DNA of 51,004 bases from contig JBBQNJ010000029.1 of the NCBI GenBank assembly GCA_038329845.1, positions 1-51,004 of the forward strand. Direction: 5' to 3'. The stretch comes from JBBQNJ01 sp038329845. GTDB lineage: Bacteria; Planctomycetota; Phycisphaerae; Tepidisphaerales; Tepidisphaeraceae. Position 1 is the first letter of the stretch, and each line of letters opens with the position of its first letter. The position numbers and the translations under genes are program-made. Below, piece by piece: positions 24,767 through 32,957 of the stretch. The notes beneath the pieces are model-generated. The model was not told the DNA's origin and did not search any database. It worked only from the letters and a program-made list of their open reading frames with translations.

Positions 24767-25938
24767 CCTGTGCGTATGACTTGCGCCACCTGGGCCTCAT
24801 CGAGTTCAACACCCAGGCCGGTGCCGGTGGGGACGGGCAGGCAACCGTCGGGATCGAGCGGCAGCGCCAGATCGCCGCGCGCCTGTCCCCGCAGCAGCGG
24901 GCCGTGCAGACCCAGCTCGGTGAACTCGACGGCACCGGAGAAGTACCCGATGGCCGATGCCAGGTGCAGCTTGGCGGCGATGGCGATGCCGGTCCCGAAC
25001 GCGGTGCCCAAAACGCAGTCCAGGCCAGCGGATTCGGCCATCGCGGCGATCTTCATGGCGTTGGTCAGACCGCCCGCCTTGGCGATTTTGATGTTCAGTA
25101 CATCGGCCGAACCGGCACGAATCACCGCCTCGGCGTCGTGCGGCCCGAAACAGCTCTCATCGGCTTCGATGGCGATGCTCACCGCGCGGCGCAGCTTTGC
25201 CATGCCCGGCAGGTCGTGCGCATCGAGCGGCTGCTCGAGCAGTTCCAGTCCGATGTCGTGCTTCTCCGCCAGTTGGCACAGCTCGAGCGCTTCCTCGAGG
25301 GAGTATCCGCGGTTGGCGTCGGCCCGCAGCGAGATGTCCGGGCCCACGGCGGCGCGGATCGCACGCAGCCGCTCGACGTCCTGACGGGGGATGCCCCCGA
25401 TCTTCGCCTTGAATGCCCGCACGTTGTGCTTGAGGTACTTCAGACATTCGTTAGCCATGTAATCCGGCGAGCCGCCGGCGATTTCGACGGCGACGGGAAT
25501 CCGCTCGCGTTTGCGCCCGCCGAGCAGATTGCATACGCCGATACCGCGCACTTTGCCGGTCAGATCATGCAGCGCCAGGTCGATGCCCGATTTTGCGGAA
25601 CTGTTTTCGCGGTAGTTGATGCGCTGCATCAGAGAGGCGATGTCAGTCGGATCCCGTCCGATCAGTTGCGGCCCCAGGTAGTCGTTAATGGCGATCTGGA
25701 TGGCCTCGAGCGTCTGGCCGAAGAATCCGATATCCGCCGGCGCCTCGCCGAGGCCGCTGTGTCCGCAGTCCGTCTCGATCCTGACCAGCACGTACTCGAG
25801 GATGGGATTGGGGCGTTTGGGCGACTTGCGCGTGAGTTGGCCGTCCCATTCGCGCTTAGTGCCGGCACCGTCGGTGTTATAGAAAAAGCGCGTCAGGGGG
25901 ATCTGAACGGACGTCGCTACAACGCGGGAGATACGCAT
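24760..25938 (-). CDS. Mandelate racemase/muconate lactonizing enzyme family protein (enolase superfamily)
   Basis: 392 residues from ATG 25938, which begins MRISRVVATSVQIPL as usual for the family. The active-site pattern is present: K-x-K at residues 177-179 (FKAKIGG), metal ligands Asp207 (LRADANRGY), Glu235 (LELLEQPL) and the Glu/Asp cluster 258-261 (IEADES). Lys residues follow at 284-287 (LNIKIAKAGG). Lys on both sides is the muconate-cycloisomerase/dipeptide-epimerase arrangement, though many sugar-acid or syn-elimination enzymes share it. It abstracts a proton alpha to a carboxylate. Coupling to an alpha-galactosidase and proximity to a sugar isomerase suggest sugar-acid catabolism. 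The longer frame to 26052 is unlikely coding. Confidence 0.85.
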   Translation of the reverse strand: MRISRVVATSVQIPLTRFFYNTDGAGTKREWDGQLTRKSPKRPNPILEYVLVRIETDCGHSGLGEAPADIGFFGQTLEAIQIAINDYLGPQLIGRDPTDIASLMQRINYRENSSAKSGIDLALHDLTGKVRGIGVCNLLGGRKRERIPVAVEIAGGSPDYMANECLKYLKHNVRAFKAKIGGIPRQDVERLRAIRAAVGPDISLRADANRGYSLEEALELCQLAEKHDIGLELLEQPLDAHDLPGMAKLRRAVSIAIEADESCFGPHDAEAVIRAGSADVLNIKIAKAGGLTNAMKIAAMAESAGLDCVLGTAFGTGIAIAAKLHLASAIGYFSGAVEFTELGLHGPLLRGQARGDLALPLDPDGCLPVPTGTGLGVELDEAQVAQVIRTGC

Positions 25939-26043
25939 GGGGTGGTCTGATGCAACGCCGGACTCGAGCCGTTCCAACCGAGGCACCGAGTCTATCGGTG
26001 ACGAAGGCCGCGGAACAACCTCCAAACCACTTTCACCGCGCGA

Positions 26044-26111
26044 TTGTCGCATTTATTAGGCACGTTTGTCGCGTCAACGCCACTTCAGCCGTCATCCGAC
26101 GATGGTAAGAT
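26044..26111 (+). promoter_or_regulatory. 22-bp-spaced TTGTCGC operator, site 1, with -10 candidate
   Basis: TTGTCGC at 26044-26050 and 26066-26072, exactly 22 bp apart. A TAAGAT -10 candidate follows at 26106-26111, 34 bp after the second repeat begins its downstream flank. It points toward the broken acetylesterase gene on the plus strand and is also upstream of the divergent enolase-superfamily gene. Confidence 0.6.
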
Positions 26112-26118
26112 AACATTG

Positions 26119-26627
26119 TTGAGAAAGGGTTTGTATGCTTTCGTGGGCTTGCTCGCTTCTTCGGCGGACAGATCTCCGCGCGACGGCAGAAACGCGTAGG
26201 ATAATATGAACAGCGGCTTACTTAAACGCGTCGCCAACGCCATGACCGAATCAACGCCGTCGCGGTGGATGCTTACGAGCAGAACATGGCCCACTTCATC
26301 CAAGACATCCGCAAGGACTTGGGCGTCAAAGATTTGCTTTTTGTGATCGCCAACACCGGCATGGGCGGGTGGACGATCCCCGAAAGCGCACGTTACAAGC
26401 AGCGCGCCGAGAAGCTGATGAACGACCAACTTGCACTGGCGGACCCGAAGAAGCATCCTGAGTTTGCCGGAACCGCGGCGGGCGTTGAGACGCGAGATTT
26501 GGAGCGGCCGGTGGCGCAGTCGCCCACAAAGCAGGGATTTCACTGGTCGGGGAATTGGGAAACCCATTACCTCATCGGCGAAGCGATGGGCGTGCAGATG
26601 ATCCAGCTTGTGAAGGTGGGACCCTAA
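26119..26627 (+). pseudogene. Sialate O-acetylesterase-type remnant (signal peptide plus C-terminal piece)
   Basis: A TTG-initiated frame reads MLRKGLYAFVGLLASSADRS, a plausible signal peptide, and stops at 26197. In another frame, from about 26241, the sequence INAVAVDAYEQNMAHFIQDIRKDLG continues into KDLLFVIANTGMGG and HWSGNWETHYLIGEAMGVQM and ends at TAA 26625-26627. This is the end of an SGNH/SASA acetylesterase, comparable to the HLIEQLRKDF and NIGEAMGQAM parts of the intact gene at 36389-37483. The catalytic Ser region is gone, so a large internal deletion has occurred. A GTG at 26265 could start a 120-residue peptide, but no function would remain. Confidence 0.65.
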
Positions 26628-26709
26628 ACGCGCGGGCAAAATGCTGACTTCACGTTGAAGCCCTACCAGCTCCTCCGGACGTCAGCATCACGCGGATTCG
26701 CCGATGTTG

Positions 26710-26752
26710 CTGTCGCAGTCGTTGTGTCGCAAGTGATCTGCTTTGCTGTCGC
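26710..26752 (+). promoter_or_regulatory. 22-bp-spaced TGTCGC operator, site 2
   Basis: TGTCGC occurs at 26711-26716, 26725-26730 and 26747-26752. The last two are exactly 22 bp apart; the first is 14 bp further upstream. It lies 100 bp before the heparinase-like start codon. No convincing -10 could be placed. Confidence 0.55.
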
Positions 26753-26851
26753 ACATTGCGCTTGAACACTGGCGCGCGGCACGCCGGACGACCGATTCGA
26801 CGAGGATGCGATCGGCGTGCCCCGCAACGCTTCCGTGAGAAGGGAGCGCCG

Positions 26852-28159
26852 ATGAACCAGCCTCAAGAATGCCTCGATCCGACGTTGCCTCACTACGGTG
26901 ACGTTCAGCAAGCTAAACACAGGCTATTGCTCCTCGCGACCATGGCGTTTTCTCTGATCACCATGATGAGCGCTACTCGTATTGTCGCGGGCGACGCAAC
27001 GACTCAGCCGGCCGAGAAGCCGTCATTCATCGGCTGGGTGACGCCGAAGGTGTTCGACCACCTGGTGCCACACCCGCGCTTATTCGTCAGTCAGGATCAG
27101 ATTGATCGCATGGTAAAGGGCAGGGGCTTGGAGTATGAGGCGGACTATGCAGCCGTCGCCGCGGCGGCGGATATGGGAGTGCGTGACAGCGACCACCCGC
27201 TCCAGAAGGAGTCTGCGCTGGGCCGGTCCTTCTCGATGCTGGGTCGGCTCCTGTCGCTGTCGGTGCAGTGGCATCGCACCGGCGATAGGAGATACCTCGA
27301 GGCGGCGGTGCGGAATATCGAAGCGATGGCCTCATGGATGCCGCCGGAAGCCGAGATTCAGCTCTGGCAGGGCCAGCAGATCGGCGCCGTCGCGATGACG
27401 TACGATCTGCTCTACAACGATCTTACGCCCGACCAACGCACCCGGGTCGTTGCCTTTGCCCGCGGGCACTGCATCGAACCCTTCCGTCGTGTGACCGGCG
27501 ACCGCGAGAACCCGATGGTCCAGGGCGAACACGGAACCTGGTGGCAGGGGGTCATCTCGAACTGGAATCCGGTCTGTGTTTGCGGCGCGGGAATGCTGGC
27601 GCTGGCCATGTACGAGGATCTGCCCGAAGCGCAAACCGTGGTTGATCGCGTTCAGAACTCGCTGCAACCGGTCTTCGACTATCTTCAGAAAACCGAGGGC
27701 GGCTGGGTTGAGGGACTGGACTATTGGAACTGGACCGTTCACTACATGTCCGTGTTCATGATCAGCTACGAGCGGTCGACCGGCCGGGACCACCCGGGCT
27801 TCCGCTCGACCGGCTTTGGGCAGACGCTCCTGTTCGGCATGCACTTTGTCCCCTATGACGAGGCGTGCGGATTTGGCGACAATCAGCACGGGCGCATCAG
27901 TTCTTCGCTTCTCGAGGCGGCGGACTATCTCGGGCGATCCGACGCCGTGCGACAACTCCAGGATTACCAGGCCCGATACGCGCACTACGCCGAGCTCAAG
28001 CGGCAGCGCCTGGCGGCGGCGACATCCCACCCGGTCGGCGAACCCGCCGACTCCACGACGACCAAGCCGGCGAACATCGGTTATGACCAGCCTCTGAGGC
28101 TGTTAATCAACCCCGACGCGCGGACAGACATCCCGCCGGAGCCCGTGCGGCACGACTAA
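26852..28159 (+). CDS. Heparinase II/III-like polysaccharide lyase, N-terminal part (interrupted by TAA)
   Basis: 435 residues from ATG 26852, with AGGGAG 5 nt upstream. A hydrophobic stretch near residues 29-46 (RLLLLATMAFSLITMMSATR) serves as a late signal peptide or anchor. HLVPHPRLFVSQDQIDRM opens an alpha/alpha-toroid lyase domain, which continues through HGTWWQGVISNWNPVCVCGAGMLALAMYED and GGWVEGLDYWNWTVHYMSVF. The frame meets TAA at 28157-28159. The next codons, still in frame, read FRFYPEQGWGMIADRWPEPN and carry on as the rest of the lyase. The gene therefore looks intact but for this codon and a TAG at 28853. It is preceded by operator site 2. Confidence 0.75.
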   Translation: MNQPQECLDPTLPHYGDVQQAKHRLLLLATMAFSLITMMSATRIVAGDATTQPAEKPSFIGWVTPKVFDHLVPHPRLFVSQDQIDRMVKGRGLEYEADYAAVAAAADMGVRDSDHPLQKESALGRSFSMLGRLLSLSVQWHRTGDRRYLEAAVRNIEAMASWMPPEAEIQLWQGQQIGAVAMTYDLLYNDLTPDQRTRVVAFARGHCIEPFRRVTGDRENPMVQGEHGTWWQGVISNWNPVCVCGAGMLALAMYEDLPEAQTVVDRVQNSLQPVFDYLQKTEGGWVEGLDYWNWTVHYMSVFMISYERSTGRDHPGFRSTGFGQTLLFGMHFVPYDEACGFGDNQHGRISSSLLEAADYLGRSDAVRQLQDYQARYAHYAELKRQRLAAATSHPVGEPADSTTTKPANIGYDQPLRLLINPDARTDIPPEPVRHD

Positions 28160-29020
28160 TTCCGTTTTTACCCAGAGCAGGGATGGGGCATGATTGCCGA
28201 CCGCTGGCCAGAGCCGAACATCTATGTGTCTTTCCGGGGGGGCGTCGCCGGCGGGGCACACACCCATGCCGACCTGCTGTCGTGGAACGGCGTGGTGGGC
28301 ATTGAGCGGATGATCGTGGATTACAACCGTGCTGGCTACTACGCCCCATCGTTCGGCCCCCGGGCGCCCGAAATCTACGAACGAAGCCCCGCGGCCAAGA
28401 ACACGCTGTTTATCGCGGGCCTGAGTGCTTATACCGCCGACCCCAAGGAACGTCGCGGTCCCGCCCGCGTCGACGAGACGCAGTTTGTGCTGCCAAGCGG
28501 ACCCGTGGCCCGGCTGGACGCCACGCGCGCGTTTTCCCTCCACGCGGGCGGTCCTCTGCTGGTATGCCGGGTTTTCACCTTGATCGGCGACAAGGGCATT
28601 CTCGTTCTGGACCGTGTCGAGCAGCGGGGACCCAATCCCGTCGAGGTTCGAACGCATACCGACCGAACCGCCGAGTTCGGCCAGACCGATGTGAGCTTGA
28701 AGGGGCGATTCGAGACGGCGCGCATCACCTTCGCGGCCGATCGTCCGGCGGTGTTGCGTCGCGCCGAGGCGATGCTGACCGATGCCCGCGCCACGCCGCC
28801 GACCGTGATGCGCTGGCAGACGCTTGCGGGTGCTCTGGATGTGACCATGGCGTAGCTGCTGACCCGCGGCGCGGATCCGGTCGATCTCATCGTCACCAGC
28901 GATGAGAAGTTCGTCATCGTCACCGCCGAGGGAAAGGGATGGCGCAAGCAACTGCAACTTACCCGACGGCTTGAAGCGCCCGCTGCCAGCGCCGCCGCGA
29001 CATCCGACACGAAGCATTGA
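28160..29020 (+). pseudogene. Heparinase II/III-like lyase, C-terminal part of the same gene, with a further in-frame TAG
   Basis: In the same frame as the upstream part, FRFYPEQGWGMIADRWPEPN leads to YVSFRGGVAGGAHTHADLLS. This is the conserved R-G-G...H-x-H-x-D segment of the heparinase II/III beta-sandwich domain, with a metal or catalytic His pair. At 28853-28855 a TAG follows ALDVTMA. The frame resumes LLTRGADPVDLIVTSDEKFV and reaches TGA at 29018-29020. CAG (Gln) to TAG would explain it. ATG 28190 could start a separate 221-residue piece, but no ribosome site supports that. Full-length family members are about 650-720 residues; the restored frame gives 720. Confidence 0.7.
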
Positions 29021-29109
29021 TGTCGCAGGCGGCGGCCCGCGTTGTCGCAATTCCTGTAGGGGGTTGTCGCGGAATGATTCTGCCGGCATCCGATGAAAGA
29101 CGCCATACT
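29020..29109 (+). promoter_or_regulatory. Triple 22-bp-spaced TGTCGC operator, site 3, with -10 candidate
   Basis: TGTCGC-containing heptamers start at 29020, 29042 and 29064: three copies at exactly 22-bp steps. CATACT at 29104-29109 is a -10 candidate about 34 bp after the third. The first copy overlaps the lyase stop codon. The GH2 start is at 29195. Confidence 0.65.
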
Positions 29110-29194
29110 GAACCTTCCTGTTGGGATCGGGCAGCGAAATGACGCCGGCCGTGCGAGTTGGATCGCTGAAGTGATAGGGAGTAATCAACGCCGC

Positions 29195-31942
29195 ATGGAG
29201 AGCATGCAAGACATCCGTTCGCTGGCGGGGCCGTGGCGTTTCGCGCTCGATCCTCAGAATAAGGGGATCTCGCAGCGCTGGTTTGCCGGCACGCTGGAGC
29301 AGACCATTTCGCTGCCCGGGACCACCGATGAAGCTGGGTTTGGCGAGTTGACTCACGAAGCGTGCGCCGACCGGCTGTCGCGCGTGCGCCGCTGGATCGG
29401 CCCGGCGTGGTATCAGAAGACGGTTCGAATCGATCCATTCTCGAACGGGAAGAAGGTTTTTCTCTTCCTCGAGCGTACCAAGAACAGCCAGGTGTGGGTG
29501 GACCACACCTGGGCCGGTTGCGACGATTCATTGTCCACACCGCACGAGTTCGACCTCTCGAAGCTCCTGACGCCCGGGGAACATACGATTACGATTCTCG
29601 TGGATAATGCCAAGCTGCCGCCGGTGGGACCGTGTCACCAGGTGGATGAACGCACGCAGACGAACTGGAACGGGATTGTCGGACGAATCGAACTGAGTGT
29701 GGTCGAGCCGATCTGGATCCGTGATCTTCAGGCCTACCCTGATCCCGGCACGCGAACTGTTGAGCTGGTCGGCGAAGCGATCAACGACACCGCTTGGAGC
29801 GGCGTGGGCAACTTCCAATGGCGGGCGGAAGTGGTGGGCCGGGAAAGCGAGTTCGCCATTACGCCGGTGTCGTCGGGAAAACTGCTGAATCACGGTCCCA
29901 CGACGCTGCGCGCCGCCTTGCCGATCCCGCCCGAGGTGGCGTGTTGGGATGAGTTCGATGCGACGCGGCTTCGGATCACCATGGAAGTCGAGGCGACGCC
30001 AATCGCCACGCCGATGCGGGATCGCCTCAGCGTGATTTGCGGGCTACGTCAGTTCGGCACGGCCCGCGGGCAGTTCATCATCAACGCCCGCACGACCCTG
30101 CTTCGCGGCAAGCTCGACTGCGCCTTGTTCCCGCTTTCCGGATATGCGCCAATGGACAAGGCCGAATGGCTGCCACTGCTGTCGATCGCAAAATCGTATG
30201 GGATCAACCACTACCGGTTTCATAGTTGGTGCCCGCGCCAAGCCGCGTTCGAAGCCGCGGACGAATTGGGGATCCACCTTCTGGTGGAGTTGCCCAACAA
30301 GCGTGGAATCACCGCTGCCGGCAATCGGGATTACACGCCCCCGAAGGAGGCTTACGAGACGCTGGCCGAGGTCGAAGGCGATGGCGGCCCGCCGGCAATC
30401 CGCACGGCTTATCTCACGCGCGAAGGTGAGCGCATCCTGCGTCGTTACGGCAACCATCCCTCGTTCGTGATGTTGACGCTCGGCAATGAGATCGGTGGCG
30501 ACGAGGTGGTGATGAAGGGGATGTGCGACCACTTCCGCGCTTTGGATCGCCGGCACCTTTACGCGATGGGATCGGGGCATTTTCATTGGGATATTCGGCT
30601 GCGCGACGGGGATGAGTTCTGGGTCACGCGCGACGCGGCCAAAGGACTGCTTGTACGCGGTTCTTCGTACGAGAAGCCAGGTCACGTCGACAACAAGCCA
30701 CCATCGACCACGGTCGATTACGGCGACGCCATCCGCGGCATTCCCGTTCCGGTAGTGGCGCACGAGATCGCTCAGTATGAGGTCTATCCCGACTTCCGCG
30801 AGATCGCCAAGTACACCGGCGTGTTGCGGGCGAAGAACTTCGGAATATTCCGCGAAAGGCTCGATAAAGCGGGGATGCTCGATCAGGCCATGGACTTCTT
30901 CAAAGCCTCGGGAGCGCTATCGGTCATCTGCCACCGCGAAGATGTCGAGGCCCAGTTGCGCACGTCGGGCATGGGCGGTTTTCATCTACTGGACATCCAG
31001 GACTTCAGCGGCCAGGGCACCGCGCTGGTCGGGATTCTCGATGTCTTCATGGACTCCAAAGGGCTGATCACCCCGGAGAAGTGGCGCGACTTCTGCTGCG
31101 AAACCGTGCCGTTGCTGTGGATGAAGAAGTATACCTGGACCCATGACGAGGACTTTTGCGCCCGCATCCGCATCGCCCATTACGGACCAACCGACTTAAA
31201 GAACCAGCGGGTGTCGTGGATGTTGCGTTCAGGTGAGGCGATCGTCGCCGAGGGAGTCATCCACGCCGAACTGATTCGCACCGGAACCGTCGCTGAAATC
31301 GATTTGATTCACGCTTCCCTGAAGTCGATCACCAACGCCGCGAAGCTGACGATCACCCTCGCGCTCGACGGCACACCCTATCGGAACAGCTACGATCTGT
31401 GGGTCTATCCCGGCGACATCGATACGACCCCGCCGGCGGGAATCCTCGTGGCGGCGGAGCTGACACCCCAGGTTCGCGCCGCCCTGGCCGCGGGCGCTCG
31501 GGTGCTGTTGATGCCCGAGTGCGGTGCCTTCAAGCAAACGGTTGCGATGGCGTTTACCACCGGCTTCTGGTCCTGCATGTTCCGAATGGGAAACCGTATC
31601 GGACCGCCGGGCGTCGAGACTCCGGGCACGCAGGGGATCCTGTGCTATCCCGAACATCCGATGTTTCGCGATGTTCCCACAGAATTCCACGGCAACTGGC
31701 AGTGGTGGCAACTGGTAAAACACTGCGATCCCATGATCCTTAACGCCACGCCGCCGCAGTTTCCGCCCGATGCTCCAGGTGATCGACGGCATCGACCGCA
31801 ATTACAAACTCGGCTTGATCTGCCAGGCCAGGGTCGGGTGCGGGCGGCTGCTGATCTGCTCGATCCATTTGCTGAAATTGCAGCAGTATCCCGAGGCGCG
31901 GCAGTTTCTGGCGAATCTTTATCGCTATGTAAACAGCGATGA
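29195..31942 (+). CDS. Glycoside hydrolase family 2 protein, C-terminus frameshifted
   Basis: 915 residues from ATG 29195; GTG/ATG alternatives exist upstream at 29093 and downstream at 29204. The N-terminal jelly-roll contains SLAGPWRFALDP and TKNSQVWVDHTWAGCDDS, and an immunoglobulin-like domain follows. The barrel has INHYRFHSWCP and FVMLTLGNEIGGDE, with the acid/base at Glu432. VPVVAHEIAQYEVYPD places the nucleophile at Glu524. The last real residues are DPMILNATPPQF. One extra C in the CCC at 31766-31768 shifts the frame. Without it the protein would continue MLQVIDGIDRNYKLGLICQA to EAIL and stop at 31994, overlapping the next gene. The catalytic part is intact, so activity is possible. 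No signal peptide is seen. It is preceded by operator site 3. Confidence 0.8.
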   Translation: MESMQDIRSLAGPWRFALDPQNKGISQRWFAGTLEQTISLPGTTDEAGFGELTHEACADRLSRVRRWIGPAWYQKTVRIDPFSNGKKVFLFLERTKNSQVWVDHTWAGCDDSLSTPHEFDLSKLLTPGEHTITILVDNAKLPPVGPCHQVDERTQTNWNGIVGRIELSVVEPIWIRDLQAYPDPGTRTVELVGEAINDTAWSGVGNFQWRAEVVGRESEFAITPVSSGKLLNHGPTTLRAALPIPPEVACWDEFDATRLRITMEVEATPIATPMRDRLSVICGLRQFGTARGQFIINARTTLLRGKLDCALFPLSGYAPMDKAEWLPLLSIAKSYGINHYRFHSWCPRQAAFEAADELGIHLLVELPNKRGITAAGNRDYTPPKEAYETLAEVEGDGGPPAIRTAYLTREGERILRRYGNHPSFVMLTLGNEIGGDEVVMKGMCDHFRALDRRHLYAMGSGHFHWDIRLRDGDEFWVTRDAAKGLLVRGSSYEKPGHVDNKPPSTTVDYGDAIRGIPVPVVAHEIAQYEVYPDFREIAKYTGVLRAKNFGIFRERLDKAGMLDQAMDFFKASGALSVICHREDVEAQLRTSGMGGFHLLDIQDFSGQGTALVGILDVFMDSKGLITPEKWRDFCCETVPLLWMKKYTWTHDEDFCARIRIAHYGPTDLKNQRVSWMLRSGEAIVAEGVIHAELIRTGTVAEIDLIHASLKSITNAAKLTITLALDGTPYRNSYDLWVYPGDIDTTPPAGILVAAELTPQVRAALAAGARVLLMPECGAFKQTVAMAFTTGFWSCMFRMGNRIGPPGVETPGTQGILCYPEHPMFRDVPTEFHGNWQWWQLVKHCDPMILNATPPQFPPDAPGDRRHRPQLQTRLDLPGQGRVRAAADLLDPFAEIAAVSRGAAVSGESLSLCKQR

Positions 31943-31990
31943 TTTCGATCCGCCAGACGAGCTCGATTTCCAGACGCTGGAGGCAATCCT

Positions 31991-32957
31991 GTGAGCTGCG
32001 CCAATGTTCTCTGGACGAACAAGCCGTTGATCATCGACCCTGCCGCCGCAGTGTCTCACGACGGACAGGCATTGTGGGAGCAAGCGGTTTATCCGCTTGG
32101 CAATGGACGGCTCGGCTGCACCGCATTTGGCGAGCCTCGGCGTGAACGAATCCAGTTCAATCACGATTCGTTGTGGGTGGGCAATGAGGACAACACCGGT
32201 GCCTATCAACCCTTTGGCGACATCCATATCGAACTGCCGCACGAGAACTTCGGCCGCTATCGGCGGGAACTCGACATCGATCGGGCCGTGCAGTCAATCA
32301 CCTACGAATCGGAGGGCATGAATTACCGGCGTGAATACTTCGCTTCTCGTCCGGCGCAAATGATCGTGATGTCTTTTTCCGCCGATCGGCCCGGCGCGCT
32401 TCAAGGCACCGTCACGATGAGCAACATCCACACTATCCCGATCGAAGTCCAAGACGATACGCTGGTGATGCGAGGCGATACCAGCCAATTCGAGTATTGG
32501 CGGTTACAAACCGACGATCCCAAGCGTCTGCTGGCGAATCGTGCCTATGCGTCGGACAAGAACATCGACCTGGACTTCGACGACCATCGCCAAGCACATT
32601 TACGGCAATCTCTGGTCGGTGCATCCGCCGTTTCAGATCGATGCCAACTTCGGGTATGCCGCCGCCGTCAATGAAATGCTCGTGCAGTCGCACCTGCAGG
32701 CACCGGATCGGACGTACATCCTCCACCTGCTGCCGGCGCTGCCCATCGCCTGGGCCGATGGGAGCGTGACCGGCCTGCGGACACGCGGCGGATTTGAACT
32801 CGACATGACCTGGCGCGACGGACGGCTCGGCAGCGCATCGATCCACAACCGCTTGCACTCGACTGCCGCGTGCATCGTTCGGCACGGCGACGTTGAAACG
32901 CCGCTGGAACTGGCCGCGAATGAGCAACGATCAATCGAGGGTCGATTCCATGCCTGA
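31991..32957 (+). pseudogene. GH95-type alpha-L-fucosidase with internal deletion
   Basis: The 5' part (GTG 31991 overlapping the native GH2 stop as GTGA) reads LWEQAVYPLGNGRLGCTAFG and ERIQFNHDSLWVGNEDNTGAYQPFGDIHIEL, the N-terminal domain of GH95. It then continues YRRELDIDRAVQSITYESEG. Homology stops near 32535-32590. In another frame the family's C-terminal part appears as HIYGNLWSVHPPFQIDANFG, AAVNEMLVQSHLQAPDRTYI and LLPALPIAWADGSVTGLRTRGG. The catalytic alpha/alpha barrel between them, several hundred residues in complete members, is missing. The 5' open frame ends at 32674 and the 3' one at 32957. No enzyme activity is expected. Confidence 0.8.

Noticed and set aside
7023..28855. Genetic code change to explain in-frame stops
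   Set aside because: TAA, TAG and TGA all occur in-frame in broken genes, and all three also act as normal stops of intact genes here.
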